Source: Muricea muricata
Lineage: Eukaryota > Cnidaria > Anthozoa > Malacalcyonacea > Plexauridae
Length of the DNA stretch: 64,000 nucleotides
Reading direction: 5' to 3'
Assembly (NCBI GenBank): GCA_963855995.1
Contig: OY979716.1
Location: forward strand, 42,106,854-42,170,853
In this document: positions 1-12,161 of the stretch, piece after piece
Layout: each line of letters opens with the position of its first letter
Position numbering within the stretch: position 1 is the stretch's first letter
Notes under the pieces: generated by a model
Told to the model about the DNA's origin: nothing
Seen by the model: the letters and a program-made list of their open reading frames with translations, nothing else
Databases searched by the model: none
Position numbers and translations under genes: made by a program

Positions 1-489
1 GAATTTTGACTCAATAAATTTAGCTTGTCATGACAATTACCAATAAGTATGCGTAGATACGTCCAACCAGTCCTTTTCTGCTGCTTTCCATGCTTTGGGG
101 TGATCTATAGGTGGCCTTGAGATAAGGAACCGCGGCTAATAACAACTTTCTTTACACCGATGTAAATATTGTAAGTGCATCATCTGACGAACTTCTGTTA
201 ACGATATACGTTCAAGACTTCTCGCTAGTCGGAGTGCTTCAGCACCGTAGTTGATCTTTATTAAACTGTATATGCTACTTGGGCGATCAGTTGTTATCAT
301 GATATAATAAAAACAATGTTGTATCTGATCTAATATTAGAACTTTAAAAATTTTTATTTAAAACTATAACATCTAACTGAATTTTCGACCGCTTTCTGTG
401 GCCTTCTTCAGAGTGATAAAACATATACATAAACTCAGTTCAAGTCAGAATTAAATACTGGTAATGTGTCATTACACTGGTAATGTGTC

Positions 490-490
<1 letters not shown>
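1..490. other. Non-coding flank, no gene seen
   Basis: AT-rich sequence with no supportable coding exon. A 19-bp direct tandem duplication (GGTAATGTGTCATTACACT, around 460-490) abuts the following TA microsatellite. Nothing else was recognised. Confidence 0.6.
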
Positions 491-835
<345 letters not shown>

Positions 836-1364
836 ATAATAGAAACAATAACCATAGTATTAATTAATATATGAATGTCAAAATTAATTAATAAATTTCA
901 GTAATAGTGAATAGAAATCAATCATGAGCACACCACATCCCCCCACCAACACCAACCCCCTCCCCCACCCCTTTAGCCTACCTCCCATTAATCAATCATC
1001 AATGCTTATTATTAATACACAAATAATTAAAAGCAACATACTTATTAAAATATTTCACTATAGTATACAATACTGAAATGAATTTGCTTCAAATTTCTTA
1101 ACTTACTCTAATGCTCTAAGCTCTCCAGATTCAGACTGCCACACCGCAGTCACGTTTTGGAATCAGCAACTCACTCAACAGATCCCTTCCTTTTTTGCCT
1201 TGGCTAAAATGATTCCAAGGCTTTGTTTGCGATAAAACAGAAGCCACCTTCGTCACACAACTTTTCCGAACAGCTTCGACGTCACACAACTTTTGCTCTC
1301 GAAACAAAGAGCTAAGGTCGTAGTGAATTTGCATATTCTTATGTTGATATAAATTAGAATTTTG
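836..1364. other. Non-coding, C-rich patch
   Basis: AT-rich spacer with a pyrimidine-rich patch of CCCC runs at about 930-975. No exon, tRNA or transposon terminus was recognised. Confidence 0.5.
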
Positions 1365-1919
1365 CACCGATGCAACCGGTGCCAGTGCCAGCAATCTGCA
1401 TGCAAGGCACCGGTCAGCAGACAAAATCTACTGTGAAAAACAATACATTTTGTGACGTTTCATACGATTTCACGCGAAAAAGGACCCGGGATCGGTGCCA
1501 TAACGGGTGCCTTTCCAATCGTATGTGACGTATAGGTGCCTCTGCCATCTACTGTGACGTTTGCAGTGCCTAAAATGCTCTTTGTCAAAATGCCGACAAA
1601 TCATTTTGTCCAGACATACTTCATGATCAAATGTCGCAAAACAACAAAATGTTGATTTTCGAAATGCATCAGCGTACTGTTGTGTAAATTGTTCATTTGG
1701 CATTTTTAACTGGGAATCAGCGTTGTTAACATTAGTTTTGTAGCAAATTTAAGCAAATAATGCAAATTGTAACGTTAGAAGCTTTAATGGGACAAAATCT
1801 GCTTAAATTAATGGTCAATTGAGTCGAACATGTCATTTTATACATCAAATTAGAATTCAACTTTGGGACAATTTGACCGGTGCCTATGCACCGGTGGCAC
1901 CGGTTTGGATCCGCCGCTG
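1365..1919. repeat. ACCGGTGCC-rich repeat with hAT-like right terminus
   Basis: The block is locally GC-rich, with the palindromic ACCGGT motif recurring near 1375, 1409, 1875 and 1890-1902. It ends in GGATCCGCCGCTG (1907-1919), the reverse complement of CAGCGGCGGATCC. That closely resembles the CAGGGGCGGATCC terminus of the hAT-ended element at 2648. No matching left terminus or target duplication could be found, so only one end of a non-autonomous element is supported. Confidence 0.4.
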
Positions 1920-1980
1920 CTTACAGTTACAGGTAAGACTTGTATTTACAAGATATAACTGGCAATTGATCTCATCATAA

Positions 1981-2647
1981 ATGGGAGTAACAATCGAGCA
2001 ATACCGTGCCCAAATTGGTGCACATCATAACATACAAATCAAACAGAATTCTACTTGCCTCAAAGGCAACATTTGTCTTACAATGTTGATGTTTATACTT
2101 CAGTTTATATTAACACTTATTATAATAACAATATTGGTACGAATATTATACCTGAGCATCATTATATTTTGAAAACTTTTGAAAACAAAAATTTGAAACA
2201 ACTAACAATGCTGTTTACTGAAATATTAAGTCATGTCATTGTGTTCCACTGTTGTTGAGAATGGCAAATGATGTCGAAGAAAATCCTGGGCCCAAAGTAC
2301 ATGATGTGGTTGACCCAAGCAAAACAATATGTGCTGATTCTAGCCAAGGCAATACAAGCAAATTTAGAGAAAATGCTGGCAAACAATGTGTTGCCATGTG
2401 TTTACTGCAGTTCTACATAATCAACTAAAAAATATTGACGAATGGGATTCATCATTCTTGAATGGCATATTGTGTGCTGGAAGTAGCCTTTATAGTTGTA
2501 TAAGCACTTCTATTAATAAACCCTTCTTGCTCTTAAATTATTTGCCTGAAATGGTCTAAATTTTTGATAAGATCTATTATTTGCATCATAGTAACCCATT
2601 TGCTGGTGATTTGTATTTGACAACTGACAATTTACCTCACTATTCAT
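1981..2647 (+). pseudogene. Helitron-type N-terminal protein fragment with 2A-like motif (part 1)
   Basis: The reading starts MGVTIEQYRAQIGAHHN at 1981 and needs frame changes (frame 1, then 3, then 2) before DVEENPGP at 2270-2293, a 2A-like ribosome-skipping consensus. Directly upstream of the motif is a hydrophobic VPLLLRMA. Downstream, the segment GKQCVAM and, after another frame change, LCAGSSLYSCISTSINKPF resemble the cysteine-peptidase-like N-terminal region seen in invertebrate Helitron polyproteins (recognised by eye). Stops at 2426 and 2557 confirm decay. The coding trace runs without a gap to HYS at 2647, where the hAT-ended element is inserted. It resumes at 5063. Confidence 0.6.
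2270..2293 (+). other. 2A-like motif DVEENPGP
   Basis: The codons read D-V-E-E-N-P-G-P, matching the D(V/I)ExNPGP consensus. In functional 2A peptides the ribosome skips the bond between the last Gly and Pro. The preceding Leu-rich residues fit the helical part of known 2A sequences. It probably separated a short leader from the Helitron polyprotein in the intact ancestor. This copy lies in a frame-shifted relic, so present activity is unlikely. Confidence 0.75.
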
Positions 2648-5062
2648 CAGGGGCGGATCCAGGGGGTATCGAGCGTATCTGCTGATACAGTCAGATTTTT
2701 CAGATATAGTATATGGTTATGTCATTGTATATATTTACAACGTCTGACATCTGTGTTATATAGTACTAAACATTCGTAATAACTTGCACCAATATGACAT
2801 TAAACTGTCCTTTTTTGCTACAAACAATAATATGTGGGAAATAGTTTCCAACATTCTGTTTACAGACTGAAAATTGCCGATTATCTGCATGCAAATTGCT
2901 AGGAAAACCCAGCTTTGATATCAAATGACTGCTTTACCGACAGTCCACCAAGAACTCGCCGAAGATTCAGTTGTATTTTTGGAAAATCTTCGTATAAAAT
3001 GGCGTCCGCGATCAGCCAATTAGTTGATACGGTCCGCGGTTCGATGTTACTAAATATAGTAACTTTTGGATACACTGAAGTGTATCCAGCCAATCAAATG
3101 GCTGGATCTTGTGACTTCGAATACACTCTGATGCAGTGGCTTTGATTTTTTGCACAATCATGTATCAACCATGGTATCAATGAAGGCTGGCCGAGAATTC
3201 GGGAAAAGCTCGGAAAATCAGGAGTCGTATATATCACCCTTGTTCTTCTTGTTCGAGATGGCGTCTAGTTCAAACTTCAACAATGTGCTAAGCAGCTTAC
3301 TGCTATTTCCCGTCAATTAAACTCAGGAGAGGATGCTTTGAGCGAATTACATCTGTTAAAAGAACATTGGGATTGCGGCCGTGTTTTGGCCGAACCTTGT
3401 GTTGAGCAGCAGTGCCAACAGAGAGAAATTGCAAAGTTCGAATTCTCAAACCTGTAATTTCCTAAGAGCCAGAAATATCGTTCAGGACATTTTCGAATCG
3501 GTAATTATGTAAATTTCTTGTTATTTCTATGTAAATGTTATGAATATTCAAATCAAACAAGATTTCACAGCGTTGTGGTTGTATTCAAACATGAATTGAT
3601 CAGCCCCAAGGCTGTACCGTATCAACCTGTATGACAGGTTGATTAAGAAATATGTTTATTTTATATTGCTGAATTGTGTGAAAGATTTTAATTGTAATTT
3701 ACAAAATACAGGTTATACAGCCTCAAATAATTGCATAGATAATCATAGTAAAACATTCTGTGATAAATTAATAATGATTGATTTAAATTAATGGCAAAAA
3801 GACCACTGATTTATTTGATAATTTTGTCCAAAGGTCATATTTAGCAAGTAAAAAATTAGCAGTTTGCTGTATTAAGACTTCACAAGCACAAATTAGAGTT
3901 TTTATTCATGAGATTATTACAGCAGTTGGGATTCTCTGAGCATCCTAATTGTTCCTGGTCATTACTCATTAGCAAATACTTTTACACTCACTGCTATATA
4001 ACTTACCAGTAGTTAAATTTATATTATAGCCAAACCAACATTTCTTTTGAAAGCAATGTTTCAACACAGCATCGCAATGTTGTTTGCACAAGAACAACTG
4101 TTTTCAATGTAGTTCAGTATACAATCAATATAGCACCTTGGCTGATGGGAACTGCCTCTACAATGCTTGCTCCATGGCACTTACCGAGATTCATATGTGT
4201 CAGCTGTTTTATGATGCCTATCAAGTATTGAGTTGTATGAAAGTGCTCAATACTATGGCAGTCATCCAACAATTAAATTGATGCATGAAAAAGGAGCATT
4301 CACTTCAATTAGAAATGCTTTTGCTATCTGTTTGTCTGATTCTGCCCTTTCCATTTTTGAATCACAAGGCCTTGTTGCAGCAGCTATTGAAGAAGCACAG
4401 CTTAATGCAGAGAATTTTACTTTTTCATTTATGATTTTTCATCTATTTGAGTCATACTACCCTGCCAGCAAAGATTCGTCACCAAGAGAGGAGTGGGATT
4501 CTTTGGAAAAAATGTTTAATTGCACTGTGGTAAAGTGAGCCAATGATTAAATTTTAATTATTTTGATGCATCGAATGTAGTGAAAAGAAATCATTTTTGG
4601 TCATTCCACACAAAGTTTTAGACACAAAGTTTTGTAGCGTTTCCATGTCTGTAAGTTTCGGCTCAAACTGTTAAAGTCTGCACAGAAAGTTGATTGTAGT
4701 TTTCAAATTTAAAAAAAGCATTGGCAGGCTTACATTATCCGGTTAGACTTGTCACTCGTGAAAAATCCAACACTCACCACGCCCAAAGGGTTTGGCATGC
4801 TGAGTAAATGAGTTGTATATGGAATTTAATGCCTAACATAAGAAAGTAGTGTGAATAAATAACTAATTTTGCTATCTTTTTGGACATTTTGGCAGTCGAT
4901 TTTTGTTTAAAATTGACACGCCAAAACACAGGAAATAGCATTTGCGCAGTTCTAGTTTTCAAAATTTTCTGGGGGAGCATGCCTCCAGACCCCCCTAGAG
5001 GCTCGTGGCTATGCCACTCGTATTTTTGAATACAGTCAGATTTTATGCTAGATCCGCCCCTG
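2648..5062. mobile_element. hAT-ended element inserted in the Helitron relic
   Basis: The left end CAGGGGCGGATCCAGGGG (2648) and the right end GATCCGCCCCTG (5051-5062) are inverted repeats of hAT type. Further inward both ends share a CAGTCAGATTTT-like stretch. The 8-bp target duplication CTATTCAT flanks it exactly at 2640-2647 and 5063-5070. Joining the flanks restores the Helitron reading frame (HYS then LENALNNLFF), which confirms the boundaries. No hAT transposase was recognised inside. The cargo includes an OTU-like fragment at 4084-4538. It is probably non-autonomous, about 2.4 kb. Confidence 0.85.
4084..4538 (+). pseudogene. OTU-like cysteine protease fragment
   Basis: Residues ADGNCLYNACSMAL (about 4140-4182) match the N-terminal catalytic block of OTU peptidases, (A/G)DGNCL(F/Y), in which Asp and Cys are catalytic. 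The trace then changes frame near 4235 and continues as ESAQYYGSHPTIKLM, ending at 4538. I see no C-terminal His block with confidence. It sits inside the hAT-ended element, so it is either cargo or the remnant of an older element. OTU domains occur in several cnidarian transposon proteins and vertnin-like proteins. The exact parent is not determined. Confidence 0.55.
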
Positions 5063-5814
5063 CTATTCATTGGAGAATGCCCTCAATAATCTGTTTTTCG
5101 ATTCTCAATTAAATTTTCGATATTGTCTTTTGAACACTGTTGCAATTTTGAAAACTTCTGTCAAAAATTTTAAAATTTTTGATCCTCATTCCCTAGAGAT
5201 TTATATGGCATAGAACACCCACATGGGAAATGTGTATTAGTTTCTGTTTAAGGTATAAATAATGTTATGATTTATTCCCACTGTACCACAAGGTAATGTC
5301 ACACCTTTTGAGGTCAAGGGCGTAAGTGTTCAATTAAAAAATTCTGAGATAACCCATCAAAGTACCTCTAATTTGTGCGAAAGTACAGCTGCAAAACAAA
5401 AAAAATTCACATGAAACATAAAAATAGAAACAAACTAGAATTTTGGAAAATGACAGAAACTATCAAAAAAGAAAACGAGCTACAGGAAGCGAGAATGACA
5501 AGCACACTAGACTAGAAAATGATAAAAAGTATCAGAGAGAAAAATTAGCAATGGAAACTGAAAAGAAGAAACAAACTAGACTGGAAAATGCCAGAAAATA
5601 TAAGAAAAGAAAACAAGCAGAAAAAACTGTTACTGAAAGCCAAGTTCAAATTGAACAAAGTAGGAGCAACAACATTGTCAATCAGCAGGATTATTTGAAA
5701 GAATTTGACATTAAGGTTACAGGATACACTAGGCACGTGTTTCTGGAGATTAACCATTACTCGTCCGCCTTTTATTTAATTTCTCTCAAATTGTCACCAA
5801 ATGTAGCCAAATAG
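5063..5814 (+). pseudogene. Helitron-type protein fragment (part 2) with Lys-rich repeat
   Basis: This continues the relic interrupted at 2647. LENALNNLFF and KNFKIFDPHSLEIYGIEHPH lead to GKCVLVSV (to about 5250), the second half of the peptidase-like domain. After stops, 5443-5730 encodes a repeated basic module of about 20-24 residues, (R)LENDKKYQREK or (R)LENARKYKKRK. This is typical of the linker found before the Helitron Rep/helicase region in invertebrates. Homology stops near 5730 and no Rep or helicase follows here, so the element is truncated. Confidence 0.55.
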
Positions 5815-6217
5815 TTGAAGAAAAACTTAGTCTCATAAAATAGAGTAAGACAATTTATTTCCTAAGATATCGCTACATACTTAAATTTCAGCTATACTTG
5901 TTCTGCTCTAAGCAACTTGTAAGGGGTTGCTTAGAAAAACCAGTTTATTTCATGACACGAGTTTTTTACTGAACAATTTAAAACAAAGGCTAAAAACTTT
6001 GTAAACAAAGGCTTTCAAAGTTTGGGCCAACACACTTTTGTAGGCATTGCACACACCTACATTGTGTTGCAAATTTGAAAACAATTGGATGAAACACGCA
6101 CTTAACATTGATTTTTAAACGCTTCGCTACCCTTCAAAACGAATGTGTCGGAAAATTTACTTTAAAATTTTGCAGGGTTTTCTGAAATGATACATTGCTT
6201 GATTAATCAAATTATTG
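5815..6217. other. Non-coding spacer
   Basis: AT-rich sequence without recognisable exons or termini, between the Helitron relic and the promoter-like block of the next gene copy. Confidence 0.5.
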
Positions 6218-6252
6218 TTAAAGATGATATCCAGTCGAATCTGAGCATGCGC
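6218..6252 (+). promoter_or_regulatory. Shared upstream block with NRF1-like GCATGCGC
   Basis: The block begins TTAAAGATGATATCCAGTCG and ends TCTGAGCATGCGC. A near-identical copy lies on the minus strand at 24172-24206. The ATCTGAGCATGCGC part is also present at 38807-38820, upstream of the related gene at 38923. GCATGCGC resembles half of the NRF1 consensus (TGCGCATGCGCA). It lies about 130 bp before the ATG at 6383 (110 bp in the relative), so a promoter role is plausible but inferred. Confidence 0.4.
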
Positions 6253-6382
6253 AAATTATGTTTATATGCGGGCCACGCAGCAAAACAAATAATGACTCTC
6301 ATTACATGAAGTATTTAGTGTGCTGACATTTGATTCTGTTGTCACTTCGCGTGAGGAGCGAGCGCGAAGGTACTGTTGAATC

Positions 6383-7915
6383 ATGACGGACCAACAAGAT
6401 GAAGGTATCTTAGAAAATGTTCCAGAAGGTTCAACAGTTAGTTTAAATCCTGCTGCCAGGAAGCGCAAAAAGTATGAAGTGAGATGGGGAAAATCGAGGG
6501 TAAATTTATACGAGCAATTCGTTCCATGGACGTAATTAAAAAGCGAGCAAAATTTTGACACCCACAAACAGCTTGCAGAGTTTCTGATTAACTTTTATTT
6601 GTTGGGACGAAATGCTGTTGTTAAGTAGTATGTAAAAAGTTCTGGTGCTTTTTATTATACTGTATATGCTATGGCCGTAATAACCATACTTTGTTTCATA
6701 TTTTTGCTTATTTAGCGACGCGGAAACACAGACAGACAAAGATCCTTTATGTGCAGAATCACCAATAAAACCGATAGAGCCATGTAAGTATCAATTTTTT
6801 CAACTTGTGTAGCAGTTCTTTGAATGTCGAATATAGTGTATTTTTGAATGCTTTCTTCCTTTAATAGTGATGATGTCCACTCCTATAAAGTCAACCCATG
6901 ACCCAAATGAATCTGAGACAGAGGAAACTCATGGTCAAACAGATAAGCCATCCAGGAAGCAGCGACGTCTTGTAGAATCTACAATTTCCGCATCTACGCA
7001 GTCACTGTATATTATATATCATACATTTACATATTCAGTTTTTTTCTTGTAACTAGGGTGGAAGGGCAATAGGTATGTGACAAAGAACCTAAAAGCTAAA
7101 GAAAGCCCAATATTGAATTATTCCTCTAAATATAATGTTCTTATCCGTGTAGTCTGAGTTCAAAACTGTAAATTTGTGTTCTGTTCTCAGATTGGATGCA
7201 AGTCAAGATGTTGAGAGAACACTGACAGGCACAGAGTTTCCGTACAATAGAATGATGACAGTGAGGAATTGAATATTAATGAACAAAGTATGGTGTAAAT
7301 ATTTAACTGAATTAAAGTTGCTTAATATTTGTTTATTGGAATACCCATTTTATATTTTTGCTATGCTTTCAAGTTTCCATTTTCAGTCTGAACATTCTTT
7401 TTATTACTGGTACTGTATGTAACCAAATCGTTATTGGTAATTTTGTTAAACTGCTGAAGAAATGCCATTTTTCCAAAACCAGACATTTTATACACATTAT
7501 GTACATTAAATGGTATCTCTACAAAACTGATGTCACCATTTAGCACATAAATATGCTATTTTATGTTTTTAGTGATCAATTGATCTGTGGTAATTATTCA
7601 AGTTTGCTTATTCTTTTAATTTTTTAGGACAAATGTTGATGAATTAAGAAAGATTTCTTTGGAGGAGGAAGTGTTTGACACATTTTTGTGTGAAGAAGAA
7701 GAAGAAGCAGAAGATCCAGATCTCACAGACGACCCACCACCAACTGCTAATGTACCTGCAGATGTTCCTCATTTGCAACTTGTACAAATGGAAAAGTGTA
7801 TCGCGTTTACAGATCGCATACTTGAACTGTTGAAAATGGTGCATGGTGTTAATTGTAATAGATCAGATTGTTGTCGGCAATGGGAGTACATCAAAACATA
7901 TGTTGTTAGCTGTCT
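6383..7915 (+). pseudogene. Truncated copy A of candidate DDE transposase gene
   Basis: Exon 1 starts MTDQQDEGILENVPEGSTVS and contains ARKRKKYEVRWGKSRVNLYEQF. An in-frame stop at 6533-6535 precedes FDTHKQLAEFLINF. Later exons are at 6716-6783, 6868 to about 7006, and 7628-7915, the last with EEVFDTFLC, an acidic stretch, and MEKCIAFTDRILELLKMVHGV with a Cys pair. Exon order and content follow the gene at 38923-42754 (KRRKKYTAERDKTKVSLFEHF; DDVFDTTLAGSDEA; MEKCITFCFKILHLLQAIHG). The copy ends abruptly at about 7915, at the first GGAATTCC-type repeat, so the CACTA-like element probably truncated it. The catalytic half is missing. Confidence 0.7.
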
Positions 7916-7924
7916 TCCCTTACG

Positions 7925-8215
7925 AAAAATTCCTATAGGATCTTATAAGAATTCCTATAGGAAATTCAAATTCCTATGAGAATTCCTACAGGACATAAAC
8001 ATTCCTATTAGAATTCCTATAGGACATAAACATTCCTATTAGAGTTCCTATAGGACATAAACATTCGTATAAGAATTCCTATAGGACACAAAAATTCTTA
8101 AGTACTTCTATTGGAATTCCTATAGGATATAAATATGCTATAAGAATTCCTGTATGACCTAATTCTTGTATTCGAATTCCTATAGGATATAAATTTTCAG
8201 ACTTATAAACTAAGA
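7925..8215. repeat. Left sub-terminal GGAATTCC-type repeat array
   Basis: At least eight imperfect copies of a roughly 31-bp unit of the form GAATTCCTATAGGACATAAA, containing the palindromes CCTATAGG and GAATTC. The core is shared with the array at 18195-18545, but the spacer sequence differs (CATAAACATT here). Confidence 0.85.
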
Positions 8216-8681
8216 GAATTCCTAATACCATACCTATTTATGCATGAATTTTTATGTTGTAGAAATTTGTAAGTGGTAGATACAGAAAACGTTAACTCAG
8301 TAGAACAGAATACAGTCAAAGTCTAGTTCACCATTTAGATATTATAAGAAAAGTACCAATATGATAAGCCCTTTTTTGCAATATTAAGATGTGTTATGCA
8401 GTTGTAGGAAGTAAACTGCTTTTCACGTAGCTAGGATTTTTTATATAATGTGAACGAGGAGTAGAATTCATGAGTTATAGCAATTTAATTATAGCTATAG
8501 CTGGTTTTTCAAGTATATCCTTTGTGCATGTATTTTCTAAATTGTTTTCTCCTATAATTAAATTAAGTTGCTACTAAAAGTTTGTCAGCCTTTTTGAGCT
8601 GTCATATTCAGCACTGCCTTTCGCAAAGTGCTTGGATTTATTCATTACACTATAATTACATCTATTTACATCCTAATAATA
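8216..8681. other. 3' flank of the TNP2-like gene
   Basis: Non-coding AT-rich sequence between the left repeat array and the stop codon of the minus-strand transposase. This is the probable 3' UTR and element arm. No further feature was recognised. Confidence 0.5.
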
Positions 8682-11600
8682 TCAATTGTCATTTATGTGA
8701 TAAGGAAGTGGGCAAAAGTATTTTTTACCTTCCAACTTCAGTAAAATACATTTCTTCCTAATTTGACTAGGATAAATTGCTATTTGTACAGTAGCATGTT
8801 CTACCTCTGTCAAGAAAAAGCTTTCTACGTTAAAGTCAGAGTCTCTGTATAGTGGTCTACCACGCACAATCTTTGGTTGAACCAACACAACATTGTAACT
8901 ACTGCAATTGCAGTATTGGAGTTGTTCTGTAGTGCATAAACACCCTGGCTTCATTATTAAAAGACCTAGAATAATGCCATATGCATACTGGCCATGCTCA
9001 AATGTTATATTTCTGTTGATATGTCTCTTTGCTCTAACATACTCTATACTTGAGTACATCTTCTTATGTGCAACAAATCGCTAAAACATCAAACCACTGC
9101 GTTTTTTCACTTCCACTCCAATCAAATCTTGCACAGCAAGCACTTGTGATGCAGTGAGCTGGACGGCTCTTTCTTTGCCAACACCTCGAACATCTTCTGA
9201 AAGACACACATCATTGTCAAAAGGCTTAGCATCTCTTAGCTTTTGGAACAGTTGGTAAACAGCAGGGCTGCTTTGTTCGTTGATACATTGCTTGGCGAGT
9301 ACAGGAATCCTTTTGGTAGTCACGTATGTCTCTACAATCTGCCTTGGAATGTGTTGCGTACCGTGAAACATCTTTTGCAAGGTGTGATTGTTGGACTCAA
9401 ACATGAATGCTGCAGTGGACCAAAGAGGGCCACAATCTCGAACTGACTGTGCAAGATGGATTAACTGATGGACATTGAATGTACAATATGTCAAGCCATA
9501 CAATTCCTCAACTTCAATAACAAATTTTGTTAAAGAAGCTTCCGCAGAATTGATAGCATCTTCCGTGATGCAATCGCCAAGGAGAGAGTACACACCATAC
9601 ACGAACAAGAAAAAATGCTTCAGATATGTTAAAGGGAGTATGCCATGGAGAATAACTAGACTATAGAAGATAAAGGCCCTCCACTCTGATGCTTTCCAGT
9701 GATTTCTATCACCACCAATTGACCTTGGTGCACGGCTCATTTCCCCAGGAACTTCAATTAAATGTAGTCGGGCATTAATCTCTTGTTCACTTCTGCCAAT
9801 GTAGAAACGGTTTTCATGCTGTCGACTGTCCATCCATAGATTGACAAATTGACGCGTTACACCCAAACAGACACAATGCATGAAGTCAACAGCAACCCCT
9901 GCAATTAAAAATGGGTTTTTCAAGATTTAAAAGTGCTCATTACCAAAGTGAAGTAATCATGTGACCAAACATGAAATCTAAAAGAGTGGATGGATGAAAC
10001 TGTATTTATACAGCTTAAACCTAAAAAAGGGTTACTCGAGCTTTACGCCAGATGGGCGATGACGCATTCATCACACTAACTAAATTGATGTTCACACTCA
10101 TATTTGTTCCCATATATTGTATGTACGTTTCCAATTTTTTTTTTCAACACTATGGGGTCAATTAATTCAGAAAAGCCAGGGGTATGCGGGTTAATCACCC
10201 GTGAGGAAGGTTTGCAGAATGGGCAGTCAGTGAGGAAGGTTTAATGTCAACACACTACATAATGAATCCTAAACACTAACATAAGAATACAAAAAAAATA
10301 ATAGACGATGATCTATTCCTGTAGTCGTGCCTTCTTTCTGAGGAAATTAGTGATCAGGCTTCATTCCCATCTTCAGTTTAGAAAGCCCAACTTTACAACA
10401 TTTTGAGGAAAGTTCATGCAGACTTTGAAAATTTTGCCTGGAGGAAAGTTGAACGCTTTTTGCAACTCTGAATTAATTATAATTATAATCTTCGAATATT
10501 AGTACATTCTTACCTCGTACTTGGTCAAAGGAGGGAAGAATTCCAACTACAGATGGCCCTTTGACATCCTCGCCTTTTTGGATTGCTCGAAGACCATACT
10601 CAACTTGCTTTTGAGCTGTGCGCACCTTCGGAAGGCCTCTGTACGGGTAATATCTGGTTGGGGGACCACCATTATTAATGGTTTCACCAGGAAACTCACA
10701 CCAGTCACATCCATGCTTACCATTGAACTGTTTACAGTTTTTCACAATGGCTCTAGCTGGTGAATCAGCACTGAAAATGTGTGCATAAACCTTTATTGGC
10801 TGTCTTTCACCTTCAAATGCAAACCCGACTGTCTCAAGCAACTTGCACTCTTCAATAAATGGCTTAAGAAAGGTATTCATAGCAGGTTTCTTAGTTCCAA
10901 ACCAGAGGCCATGCAAAAGAATGTGTTTTTCTCGTAAATGAGGAGGCAGTTTGTTAATTGCACTCTGTATTGGCCAAATCGAGTAATTGGAAGATTCGAA
11001 GACAGGAATACCATCTGTGTTCCAGGTTAATGATAAATCATTGCTAGAAAAATTATAGCTCTCCACTAACTTGCTATATAGCTCTGCAGATGTTATGTCT
11101 GAGATGATACCTGGATTTCGGTTCGTAGTGGCATGGTTTTTTAAATATTGTTTCAATTTGTCCTCACCAAGCAAGTCTTCAATTTGACGTTTCATTGGTA
11201 GATATAAGAAATAATTACCGTTCTTGGTACACTCATCAGCGTTAAATATTTCCCTGCAAGATTCACAATTTCTTTCCACTCTGCTTTCCCCAAGGTAAAA
11301 GAAACATGATGGGCAATAGAAGTGAATCTAAAAAATAAAAAAGTAATTAACAAAAGATTTAAGAAAAGACAGTGACACAATACCATATAGATTGGACAGT
11401 GAGAAATTCCTTCTGTTTATGGCACCTAAAAAGAGCCAGATGCCTATTTGCTGGCAATCTAAAGTCCATTTGCACATACTTAAATAAATATATAAAGTTA
11501 CTTCTAAACCTCATTAATAATTCATGAGAAAAACACAAAGGAAATCATAGCCGTGACTAGAGTCTATACATGAGATAAAACACATGTCGATTTTCACAAA

Positions 11601-11704
11601 TCTTTTACTTCGATTTTCTCGGCTTGTACAACATCTATATTGAAAATTCTTTTATATACAAACAGACCAGATGGGTATAAAATGAATCGATTTAGAAGTC
11701 ATTT

Positions 11705-11797
11705 AAAACACTCGCAATTCGCGCTTTATCAGATATACAACGCTCGGCTTCGCCTCGCGTTGTATATCTGATAAAGCACTCCTGCGCGTGTTTTAAA
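11705..11797. repeat. Palindromic hairpin in intron 3 of the transposase
   Basis: AAAACACTCGCAATTCGCG and CGCGTGTTTT frame TTTATCAGATATACAACGC and its reverse complement around a GC-rich loop (CTCGGCTTCGCCTCG). This perfect 19-bp stem core fits a small foldback element. It lies just before the MITE at 11809. Confidence 0.8.
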
Positions 11798-11808
11798 TAT
11801 TACATATA

Positions 11809-12161
11809 CAGGGTGTACCAAAAAAACTGCAAACTATTGAAAATAATCTATTGTTAGAATTTTAATGGCCGAGCAATAAATTAAACCCATGAGTGCATAA
11901 ATTATTGACATATTAAGTAAGTATTATGCATAACGAAGTGGTGTCATCTTTGCAAAATTATTTTCCTTTAGAGTTTACAAAGCTGCTTTAAATTCCCAAG
12001 GGCAGAAAATTAAAAAGATATTTTAATTTCTTAATACATCAATACTTAATACATGCACCCTGTCAATATTTTGCACTATTTACCTTTAGATTAGTGCTCG
12101 GCCATTGAAATTCTAACAATAGATTATTTTTAATACTTTGCGGTTTTTTTGGTACACCCTG
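11809..12161. mobile_element. Tc1/mariner-type MITE (353 bp)
   Basis: Terminal inverted repeats of about 70 bp begin CAGGGTGTACCAAAAAAACT and are flanked by TA on both sides (11807-11808 and 12162-12163). No coding capacity. The TA duplication and the CAGGGTGT end place it with mariner-type non-autonomous elements. It is in an intron of the minus-strand transposase. Confidence 0.85.

Noticed and set aside
1131-1703. Two minus-strand open frames of 97 and 77 residues
   Set aside because: No family resemblance or exon borders, and they lie over the ACCGGTGCC-rich repeat.
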